From positions 1 to 17,597 of the forward strand of contig JBFMGS010000045.1 of NCBI GenBank assembly GCA_040752635.1: 17,597 nucleotides of DNA, read 5' to 3'. Numbering within the stretch: the first letter of the stretch is position 1; each line of letters begins with the position of its first letter. The notes below the pieces were generated by a model that saw only the letters and a list, made by a program, of their open reading frames with translations, was not told where the DNA came from and did not search any database. This document shows, piece by piece, positions 7,308-13,196 of this stretch. The translations under genes were made by a program, and so were the position numbers. The stretch is from JBFMGS01 sp040752635 (lineage in GTDB: Bacteria > Bacillota > SHA-98 > UBA4971).

Positions 7308-7461
7308 TGTGGATAACCGGTAGACAACATGTGGATCGCATGTGAAGAATCCCTCGAAACCTGGCGCCCTGTGGATGTTGTGGACAAGTCCTGTCAGAAG
7401 TCCACAGGTTTGTCCACATGCGATCCCCGCTCTTATTAAAGCTGCGCGGGGGTTATCCACA
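7308..7461. other. oriC: oriC, downstream DnaA-box cluster
   Basis: Boxes seen between dnaA and dnaN: perfect TGTGGATAA 7308-7316 (reverse) and perfect TTATCCACA 7453-7461 (forward). One mismatch: TGTGGACAA 7379-7387 (reverse), TTGTCCACA 7410-7418 (forward). Weaker: TGTGGATCG 7330-7338, TGTGGATGT 7370-7378, AAGTCCACA 7398-7406. The inner boxes are arranged as mirrored pairs around about 7394. This is the counterpart of the B. subtilis incC region, where unwinding occurs. Confidence 0.92.
7333..7426. repeat. Inverted repeat framing the inner DnaA boxes
   Basis: Perfect 12-bp inverted repeat: GGATCGCATGTG (7333-7344) and CACATGCGATCC (7415-7426). Inside it, CCTGTGGA (7368-7375) is mirrored by TCCACAGG (7401-7408), and TGTGGACAA (7379-7387) by TTGTCCACA (7410-7418). 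Only part of each arm is explained by DnaA-box sequence; the GATCGCATG portion is extra. Confidence 0.8.
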
Positions 7462-7491
7462 AATCCACCGGTACTATTACTACTACGGTAA
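7453..7491 (+). promoter_or_regulatory. Basal origin unwinding element: DnaA box plus DnaA-trios
   Basis: TTATCCACA (7453-7461) is followed by a 12-bp GC-richer spacer and then CTA TTA CTA CTA (7474-7485), i.e. consecutive 3'-[G/A]A[T/A]-5' trios on the opposite strand. The order and sequence (TTATCCACAAATCCAC, then CTATTACT) closely match what I recall of the B. subtilis oriC element from which DnaA filaments extend onto single-stranded DNA. Helicase loading should occur to the right of this point. Confidence 0.85.
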
Positions 7492-7493
7492 AA

Positions 7494-7507
7494 CTGTACA
7501 TGTACAG
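7494..7507. repeat. 14-bp perfect palindrome in the duplex-unwinding region
   Basis: CTGTACATGTACAG is self-complementary and starts 9 bp after the last full DnaA-trio. Further GTACA copies follow nearby (around 7507-7526), and GTTAATTAAC (7534-7543) is another perfect palindrome. It could be an operator for an unidentified dimeric protein or part of the easily melted region; I recognise no known regulator site. Confidence 0.6.
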
Positions 7508-7624
7508 TACAACTACGTAAGAGTACATCCACTGTTAATTAACCGGGTGAACAGCGGACAGGCCCAACCCCGTGCTGAAGGTAGGGCAAATCCCTAAGGC
7601 GAATCCCGAAGGAGAGGGGGACTC

Positions 7625-8803
7625 TTGGAAATGGGACACTTAGAAGCGATGTCCGAACTCGAAGGTGAAGTCAGCCAGATATCCTGTGAGAGAGAGTGGC
7701 TCGTTGCTGGCATAGGTATAGTGCAGCGGGGTGTGTCGTCAAGGTCAACTCTGCCTATTCTATCAGGCACGCTACTCGAGACTACGGACAACGGGTTGCG
7801 CCTTGTAGGCACTGACCTTGAGCTGTCAATAGAGACCTACATCCCGGCCATGTTTACAGGGCAAGCTGCAATGGTACTGCCAGCCAGGTACCTTGGTGAT
7901 ATAGCGAGACGTCTGCCTGAGAAGGAGGTCAGTATCGCCTTCAATCCTGTGAAGAGGACTGCGACGGTCTCGAGCGGCAGGGCGGTGTACTGCATCAACT
8001 CGATGGATCCGGCTGAGTTTCCTCTTTTCCCGCAGGTCGGCGGGGATGTCTGGTGGAAAGTTGAGGGAACAGCCCTCGCGCAGTTTGTAAGGCAGACTGC
8101 ATTTGCGGCAGCGACCGATGAGAACAGGCCCTTCCTCACCGGCGTCCTCATGGCCTTCGACGGGCGCGAGGTGAGGTTTGCTGCGACCGACACGTTCAGG
8201 CTTGCCCTGAGACGTGTTGCGCTCGGAAGCGAAGCCGGTCCCTCGGCGCCTCGGCAGCTCATAGTGCCTGCGAGGGCTTTCGTGGAGGTTGGGAAGATCG
8301 TTCAGACCGGGGAAGACGAGGTAGAAGTTTATACGTCCGAGAACCAGGTCGCTTTCAAATGCCAGAAGACTACAATAGTCAGCCGGGTCATAGACGGGCA
8401 GTTCCCCAATTACGAAAGGGTTATCCCGAAAAACTGGAGGACGCGGATCGTGGTGGACAAAGCCCGTCTCCTGGATGCAGTCGAGCGGGCGGCCGTCATG
8501 GGGAAGGATGAGTTCGGCACGGTTCGGCTGGAGCTCGGTGGTGAGACGAGGGCTATGATGATCAGCGCGAATGCTCCGGAGGTCGGAAACGCCCAGGAAG
8601 AGATTGCTGTCTCCAGCAGCGAAGGAGAACGCTCCGAAGTCGCGCTACGCTCCCGCTATTTGGTTGACGTCCTGCGAGTTGTGGACGACGAAGAAATCTC
8701 AATGGAGACTACCGGCCCCGTCAGCCCGGTCGTCTTCAGGCGGCCCGGCGAGAACAGCAGAGACTACCTTTACCTCATCATGCCGGTCACGGTGAACGCA
8801 TGA
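7625..8803 (+). CDS. dnaN: DNA polymerase III beta subunit (sliding clamp)
   Basis: Ring-shaped homodimeric clamp that tethers the replicative polymerase and serves as a hub for repair enzymes. The 392-residue product covers all three clamp domains; recognisable parts are CEREWLVAGIGIVQRGVSSR followed by STLPILSG near the N-terminus, LPARYLGDIARRLP, and the C-terminal YLYLIMPVTVNA. It is slightly longer than usual because of about 18 extra N-terminal residues. Start choices: TTG 7625 (AAGGAG 10 nt upstream, used here), ATG 7631 and ATG 7649; the first two both fit the ribosome-binding site. I could not identify a dnaN promoter in 7500-7624. The stop codon overlaps the next start in ATGA. Confidence 0.98.
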   Translation: MEMGHLEAMSELEGEVSQISCEREWLVAGIGIVQRGVSSRSTLPILSGTLLETTDNGLRLVGTDLELSIETYIPAMFTGQAAMVLPARYLGDIARRLPEKEVSIAFNPVKRTATVSSGRAVYCINSMDPAEFPLFPQVGGDVWWKVEGTALAQFVRQTAFAAATDENRPFLTGVLMAFDGREVRFAATDTFRLALRRVALGSEAGPSAPRQLIVPARAFVEVGKIVQTGEDEVEVYTSENQVAFKCQKTTIVSRVIDGQFPNYERVIPKNWRTRIVVDKARLLDAVERAAVMGKDEFGTVRLELGGETRAMMISANAPEVGNAQEEIAVSSSEGERSEVALRSRYLVDVLRVVDDEEISMETTGPVSPVVFRRPGENSRDYLYLIMPVTVNA

Positions 8804-9066
8804 CGCCCTCAGGAGGCAGCGGGCAAGCCCCGACCAGGGTTCCCATCACAGGCGATGAGATCCGTCTCGACCAGTTCCTCAAGTGGGCTGGGGTGGCTGC
8901 TACCGGTGGGCAAGCCAAGGCCTTAGTTCAGACGGGACGAGTCAGCGTCAACGAGCAGCAGGAGTTTCGCCGCGGAAGGAAGCTACGCCCCGGAGATATC
9001 GTAGGTGTCGAAGGGCAGGATGAGAAGACCTACGAGGTTGCAAAGGGTGGAAGGGATGACTCTTGA
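8800..9066 (+). CDS. yaaA: S4-domain RNA-binding protein, YaaA/RlbA type
   Basis: Small S4-like protein found between dnaN and recF in most Bacillota; in B. subtilis it is linked to large-subunit ribosome assembly. The 88-residue product matches the family from about residue 17: EIRLDQFLKWAGVAATGGQAK, GRVSVNEQQEFRRGRKLRPGD. The first 16 residues (PSGGSGQAP region) are an unusual low-complexity extension. ATG 8800 overlaps the dnaN stop by 4 bp (ATGA), so translation is probably coupled. Its end overlaps recF by 11 bp. Confidence 0.93.
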   Translation: MTPSGGSGQAPTRVPITGDEIRLDQFLKWAGVAATGGQAKALVQTGRVSVNEQQEFRRGRKLRPGDIVGVEGQDEKTYEVAKGGRDDS

Positions 9067-10201
9067 GAAGCTGAGGCTCAGGCATTTCAGGAACTACGTT
9101 GCCCTCGACCTTGAGTTGCACCCCGGCAAGAACATTCTTGCCGGAGATAACGGCCAGGGCAAGACCAATATCCTGGAAGCTGTGTACCTGTGTGGGACTG
9201 GAAGTTCTAACCGCACTTCACGGGACGTTGAGCTCATTCGGTGGGGAGATCCCGCGTTCTACGCGGCGTCCTCGTTTCTTAGAAGGGACGAGCCTTTCCT
9301 CGTGGAGGTGACTTGCGACCAGGATACCGGTAAGAGGATAAAAGTCAACGGTGTGCTCCAGGAATCGACCACCGAACACATTGGTGCCGCAAGCATTGTG
9401 ATCTTCGGTCCCGATGACCTGCGGATCATCAAGGGCGGGCCGGTGGACAGGCGAAGGTTCCTGGACACCGAGATAGCAGCGGTGAATGCGCGATACCGCC
9501 GCGACCTCGGGGCCTATCGTAGAGTCCTCATGCAGAGGAACGCGCTCCTGAGGGATGCCCGGTACAGCACCAGGTCGGCGAAGTCCGCCCAGGACACTGC
9601 CCTTGATGTATGGGACGACCAGCTCGTCTCGGCCGGCACCAGGGTGATGCTGAAAAGGGCTCAGGCTGTCAGGAGACTGTCAATTCTTGCCAAGCTCGCA
9701 CACAGGCACATTTCCTCCGACGGCGATCTCGAACTGGTCTATCGCCCGTCCTTCCATGTGGAAACGGCTCAGGAGGTCGGCGACCAGGACACCCTCCATA
9801 AATGGGCTGCATCTTTTCGCCAGGAACTCCTTCGGCTGCGCGAGCTAGAGGTAACGCGTGGGGTTACGCTCGTTGGTCCGCACCGCGATGAGCTGAGCTT
9901 CATCGTTGACGGAGTTGACATGAGAACCTTCGGCTCCCAGGGCCAGCAGCGGGCGGTGCTTCTTGCAGTTCGACTGGCCGAACTGGAGTTCGTTAAGAGC
10001 GAGCTCGGCGAAGACGCGATACTCCTTCTTGACGACGTATCTTCCGAGCTCGACCCCTTGAAGAGAACGAGGCTCTGGACTTATATCAGCGGCCGAGTGC
10101 AAACGATCATTACCACGACAGACGAGAGGTCGCTCGGTGATGCCCTCGGAGCCGCCAGGGTTTTCCGTGTGAAGGGAGGCGTCGTGGAGGAGGGAAGGTG
10201 A
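9056..10201 (+). CDS. recF: DNA replication and repair protein RecF
   Basis: SMC-like ATPase that, with RecO and RecR, loads RecA at gaps. The 381-residue product starts MTLEKLRLRHFRNY, typical of the family, then Walker A GDNGQGKT (30-37), the ABC-type signature GSQGQQRA (293-300) and Walker B LLLDD (323-327) followed by VSSELD. The frame is open back to 9005, but that would add 17 residues foreign to the family and a larger overlap with yaaA; ATG 9056 has AAAGGG 8 nt upstream and is preferred. It overlaps yaaA by 11 bp and the next gene by 1 bp (TGATG). Confidence 0.98.
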   Translation: MTLEKLRLRHFRNYVALDLELHPGKNILAGDNGQGKTNILEAVYLCGTGSSNRTSRDVELIRWGDPAFYAASSFLRRDEPFLVEVTCDQDTGKRIKVNGVLQESTTEHIGAASIVIFGPDDLRIIKGGPVDRRRFLDTEIAAVNARYRRDLGAYRRVLMQRNALLRDARYSTRSAKSAQDTALDVWDDQLVSAGTRVMLKRAQAVRRLSILAKLAHRHISSDGDLELVYRPSFHVETAQEVGDQDTLHKWAASFRQELLRLRELEVTRGVTLVGPHRDELSFIVDGVDMRTFGSQGQQRAVLLAVRLAELEFVKSELGEDAILLLDDVSSELDPLKRTRLWTYISGRVQTIITTTDERSLGDALGAARVFRVKGGVVEEGR

Positions 10202-10668
10202 TGGTGATGGTCATAAGGGTCCGGGAAGCTCTTGAGAGCAGCCTGCGGCAGAGTGGCATAGTGCGAAAAGTCAGGCGTGCCCAGGCCGTGGATGTGTGGC
10301 CCGAGGTTGTGGGGCGCGCTGCTGCAGATGTGTCAACTGCGACTTCGTGCAAAGACGGGGTGCTTTTCGTCGCGGTGAAGAACTCTATGTGGGCGAACGA
10401 GCTCTCGCTCCTGAAAACGGACATCATTCGCAAACTCAACCAGCGCCTCGGCAGGGGGACGATCATCGACATAAGGTTTCAGGCAAGAGGGCTCGGTAGG
10501 CGGACCGCCGCCCAGGAACCCTCCTGTTCCCAAGGTGCCCCGGTGCAGGTTCATGCTTTGACAAAGGCCGAGCTAGACGAGATTCGGCAGTTATCCTCCG
10601 GTATAGCAGATCCCAGGGTGCAATCTGCCTTCGTTCGCGCGCTGGCGGCAGCGAAGAAGGAGAGTTGA
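10201..10668 (+). CDS. DUF721 / DciA-like protein
   Basis: The 155-residue product carries the DUF721 pattern: VWPEVVG (32-38), a middle CKDGVLFVAVKNSMWANEL (50-68) with the family's conserved Trp, and LLKTDIIRKLNQRLG after it. Characterised members (DciA in Pseudomonas and Mycobacterium) interact with the replicative helicase DnaB and support its loading. Location between recF and gyrB matches the actinobacterial arrangement. The C-terminal third (about 105-155) is less conserved and ends in a basic helix. ATG 10201 overlaps the recF stop (TGATG) with GGAGGG 6 nt upstream; GTG 10198 and ATG 10207 are less well placed. A helicase-loading role is inference from family and position. Confidence 0.85.
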   Translation: MVMVIRVREALESSLRQSGIVRKVRRAQAVDVWPEVVGRAAADVSTATSCKDGVLFVAVKNSMWANELSLLKTDIIRKLNQRLGRGTIIDIRFQARGLGRRTAAQEPSCSQGAPVQVHALTKAELDEIRQLSSGIADPRVQSAFVRALAAAKKES

Positions 10669-10689
10669 ACAATGGGAACATGCGTCTCG

Positions 10690-10718
10690 TTGACAACGCG
10701 TGGCGGGTGTACTAACAT
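10690..10718 (+). promoter_or_regulatory. Sigma-A-type promoter downstream of the DUF721 gene
   Basis: TTGACA (10690-10695, perfect), a 17-bp spacer, TAACAT (10713-10718, 4 of 6). The start would fall near 10725, about 480 bp upstream of gyrB, with no coding frame directly after it. It could drive a non-coding RNA or a long gyrB leader. Confidence 0.6.
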
Positions 10719-10722
10719 GGAA

Positions 10723-10742
10723 TCCGGTGGCCTCCGGTGGCC
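10723..10742 (+). repeat. Tandem 10-bp repeat at the predicted transcription start
   Basis: TCCGGTGGCC occurs twice head to tail (10723-10732, 10733-10742), beginning where transcription from the 10690-10718 promoter would start. It may be a binding site or a simple slippage duplication. Confidence 0.7.
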
Positions 10743-11055
10743 GCCGTAAGCCCAACGCTTTATGTATGGGTTCGTTAATTCTCGTCTGTTTTCCAGCGTG
10801 TGTGGGGTTGCCGGTGTTGTACTCCGGGTTCCCACTCGGAAGGGGGAAAGCCCTGCCCCAGCTCTGACGATACTTGCCGTAGCGAGGGGGGAGGCAGGAT
10901 CGAGTGCTTCCATCGGCACCTGCCCTGGGGCACGAGATCCGTCTTGCTTCTCGGAGGTGGGAATACCCCCCTTCCGACGGGTCCTTCGGACCCTGCCTCC
11001 CCCCTACCTTTGGGCAAGGAGCGCTGACCTCAGGAAGGGCCTTCCCCCCTCCGAG
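10743..11055 (+). other. Non-coding, highly structured region before gyrB (candidate ncRNA or leader)
   Basis: No coding frame here is credible: several open frames exist on both strands but none has a ribosome-binding site or recognisable protein. The stretch is dominated by G- and C-runs forming long inverted repeats. AGGGGGGAGGCAGG (10885-10898) pairs perfectly with 10992-11005. TCGGAAGGGGG (10836-10846) pairs with 10967-10977, crossing the first pair. TTCCCAC (10829-10835) pairs with GTGGGAA (10957-10963). CTCGGAGG (10950-10957) pairs with 11048-11055. GGGTCC-ttc-GGACCC is a local hairpin near 10979-10993. I looked for SRP RNA, RNase P RNA, tmRNA, T-box and common riboswitch motifs and recognised none. 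Confidence 0.5.
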
Positions 11056-11066
11056 GCGCAACGGGG

Positions 11067-11094
11067 TTGACTCCGAACTTAGGTTTGGTATAAT
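11067..11094 (+). promoter_or_regulatory. Sigma-A promoter of gyrB-gyrA
   Basis: TTGACT (11067-11072, 5 of 6), a 16-bp spacer, TATAAT (11089-11094, perfect). The start would be near 11101, giving a leader of about 105 nt before the gyrB ATG. Confidence 0.8.
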
Positions 11095-11115
11095 GATGCC
11101 AGGTGTGCTGTCCAG

Positions 11116-11144
11116 GGAACCGTGGTGAGATCCATCACGGTTCC
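11116..11144 (+). promoter_or_regulatory. Hairpin in the gyrB 5' leader
   Basis: GGAACCGTGGTG (11116-11127) and CATCACGGTTCC (11133-11144) form a 12-bp stem with one G-U pair and a 5-nt AGATC loop. It lies about 15 nt after the predicted transcription start. No T-run follows, so it is not an intrinsic terminator; an mRNA-stabilising stem or a protein-binding operator is possible. Confidence 0.6.
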
Positions 11145-11205
11145 TGCAAGTTGAAAGAAGGATCATCTAGGCTAACCTTATGGCGGATGAAGGAGCGGCG
11201 GTATC

Positions 11206-13179
11206 ATGGCCAATACTGGTAGCGAGGGACACCACCAGACCCGTGCGAGAGGCGCGCTCAACGGGCGGCCTGAAGGCGCCCAACCGGAAGCTCCATACGG
11301 AGCAGAGCAGATTCAGGTGCTAGAAGGCCTCGACGCCGTTAGGAAGCGGCCGAGCATGTACATCGGAAGCACAGGTGTGCGCGGGCTGCACCAGCTCGCG
11401 TACGAAGTGGTGGACAACAGCATCGATGAGGCGTTAGCAGGTTACTGCGATGCTATAGACGTGTCGATCAGACGGGACGGCTCGCTTCGCGTGGTAGATA
11501 ACGGCAGGGGCATTCCTGTTGACATCCACCCGAAAATGGGCAAGCCCGCCGTCGAAGTGGTCCTTACCGTGCTGCATGCCGGGGGGAAGTTCGGAGGCGG
11601 AGCATACAAGGTATCAGGGGGGTTGCACGGCGTAGGAGTTTCCGTGGTCAACGCGCTATCAGAGTGGCTGGAGGTGGAGGTGCGGTTAGGCGGCAAGGTG
11701 TACCACCAACGTTATGAGCGCGGCAAGCCCGTCAGTGATCTGAAAGCGATCGGGGCTTCAGACGACACCGGCACCACGATAACGTTCCTGCCCGACCGCA
11801 AGATCTTCGAGACCATCGAGTTTAGCTTCGACACTTTGTCGCACCGGTTGAGGGAGCTTGCGTTCCTCAGCCGGGGCGTGAAGATAGCCCTTACGGACGA
11901 GCGGGCCGACAAGAGAGTCGAGTTCCAGTATGATGGAGGGATCGTATCGTTCGTCGAGCACCTCAACAAGAACAAGGACGCCATCCACCCGGAGGTATTC
12001 TACGTGGCGCGGAATGTCGGGGACTCCAGCGTCGAGGTGGCGCTCCAATACAATGACAGCTATATCGATAACACGTTCTCTTTCGCAAACTACATCAACA
12101 CAACAGAAGGCGGCACCCACCTATCAGGGTTCCGTTCGGCCCTGACGCGCTCGATAAACGACTATGCGAGGAAGATCGGGGCTCTCAAGGACAACGAGGA
12201 GAACCTCACCGGCGACGATGTGAGAGAAGGGCTCACGGCGGTGATCAGCGTCAAGCTCCTCGCCCCACAGTTCGAAGGGCAAACCAAGACCAAGCTCGGC
12301 AACACGGAGATCCGGGGCGTCGTCGAATCGGTCGTTGCGGAAGGCCTGTCGGAGTTCTTCGAGGAGAAGCCCCACGCTGCGAAGGCGATCGTTGAAAAGT
12401 GCATTTCAGCGGCGCGCGCGAGGGAAGCTGCGAGGAAGGCTAAAGAGCTTACCCGAAGGAAATCGGCGCTCGAGGTGTCGTCGCTTCCCGGCAAGCTCGC
12501 TGACTGCTCGCTGCGCGAGCCCGACCTGTGCGAGCTGTTCCTCGTGGAGGGCGATTCGGCCGGCGGCAGCGCAAAACAAGGGAGAGACAGGCGGTTTCAG
12601 GCGATCATGCCTCTGCGAGGCAAGATACTCAACGTTGAGAAGGCGCGGCTCGACAAGATCCTCGCGAACGAAGAGATCCGCGCAATGATAACTGCGCTCG
12701 GCACGGGAATTGGAGACGATTTCGATCCTGGCAAGCTCCGGTACCGCAAGGTCGTGACCATGACCGACGCCGACGTGGACGGTGCCCACATCCGAACGCT
12801 GCTACTGACCTTCTTTTACCGGTATATGAGACAGCTCATAGAGAACGGCAACGTCTACATCGCCCAGCCTCCGCTGTTCCGTATAAGGCAGGGCAAGAAG
12901 GACTTCTACGCTTACAGTGAGAAGGAGTTGGAAAGCATCCTGGAGAGAATCGGTCGGAATGGAGTGACCATCCAGCGGTACAAGGGTCTTGGAGAAATGA
13001 ATGCCGAACAGCTCTGGGAGACCACGATGAACCCCGAAACGCGCACCATCCTTCAGGTTTCATTGGAAGACGCGGTTGCAGCGGATGAAATATTCACAAC
13101 CCTCATGGGCGACAAGGTGGAACCGCGCAGGGAGTTCATCCAGCAGCATGCAAAGGAGATAAGAGAGCTGGACGTCTAG
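11206..13179 (+). CDS. gyrB: DNA gyrase subunit B
   Basis: ATPase subunit of gyrase, which introduces negative supercoils. The 657-residue product shows the GHKL ATPase domain (N box EVVDN 67-71, G1 DNGRGI 98-103, G2 GGLHGVGVS 138-146), the transducer, and the TOPRIM domain with LVEGDSAGGS (446-455) and the metal-binding DADVD (521-525), ending in the typical IRELDV. The first about 32 residues are an unstructured-looking Gly/Gln/Arg-rich extension before the conserved YGAEQIQVLEGLDAVRKRP. ATG 11206 has AAGGAG 10 nt upstream. The length fits the short B form without the enterobacterial insert. It has its own promoter, and gyrA follows after 17 bp. The combination with gyrA (GyrA box present) supports gyrase rather than topoisomerase IV. 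Confidence 0.99.
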   Translation: MANTGSEGHHQTRARGALNGRPEGAQPEAPYGAEQIQVLEGLDAVRKRPSMYIGSTGVRGLHQLAYEVVDNSIDEALAGYCDAIDVSIRRDGSLRVVDNGRGIPVDIHPKMGKPAVEVVLTVLHAGGKFGGGAYKVSGGLHGVGVSVVNALSEWLEVEVRLGGKVYHQRYERGKPVSDLKAIGASDDTGTTITFLPDRKIFETIEFSFDTLSHRLRELAFLSRGVKIALTDERADKRVEFQYDGGIVSFVEHLNKNKDAIHPEVFYVARNVGDSSVEVALQYNDSYIDNTFSFANYINTTEGGTHLSGFRSALTRSINDYARKIGALKDNEENLTGDDVREGLTAVISVKLLAPQFEGQTKTKLGNTEIRGVVESVVAEGLSEFFEEKPHAAKAIVEKCISAARAREAARKAKELTRRKSALEVSSLPGKLADCSLREPDLCELFLVEGDSAGGSAKQGRDRRFQAIMPLRGKILNVEKARLDKILANEEIRAMITALGTGIGDDFDPGKLRYRKVVTMTDADVDGAHIRTLLLTFFYRYMRQLIENGNVYIAQPPLFRIRQGKKDFYAYSEKELESILERIGRNGVTIQRYKGLGEMNAEQLWETTMNPETRTILQVSLEDAVAADEIFTTLMGDKVEPRREFIQQHAKEIRELDV

Positions 13180-13196
13180 TGAGGAGGTAGTGGCTC

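Noticed and set aside
6656..7387. 243-codon minus-strand frame
   Set aside because: Antisense to dnaA and the downstream DnaA boxes; no family resemblance and no ribosome-binding site of note. The frame at 6080-6631 is rejected for the same reason.
9005..9055. N-terminally extended recF
   Set aside because: The extra 17 residues are foreign to RecF and overlap yaaA further; ATG 9056 has a good ribosome-binding site.
10743..11055. Known RNA family (SRP RNA, RNase P RNA, 6S RNA, tmRNA, T-box) before gyrB
   Set aside because: None of the sequence signatures I know for these families could be found by reading; left as an unassigned structured region.
10591..11166. 191-codon minus-strand frame across the DUF721-gyrB gap, and several shorter frames on both strands
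   Set aside because: Translations are low-complexity and rich in Pro, Gly, Arg and Ser, without a ribosome-binding site; the nucleotide structure (inverted repeats) explains the openness better.
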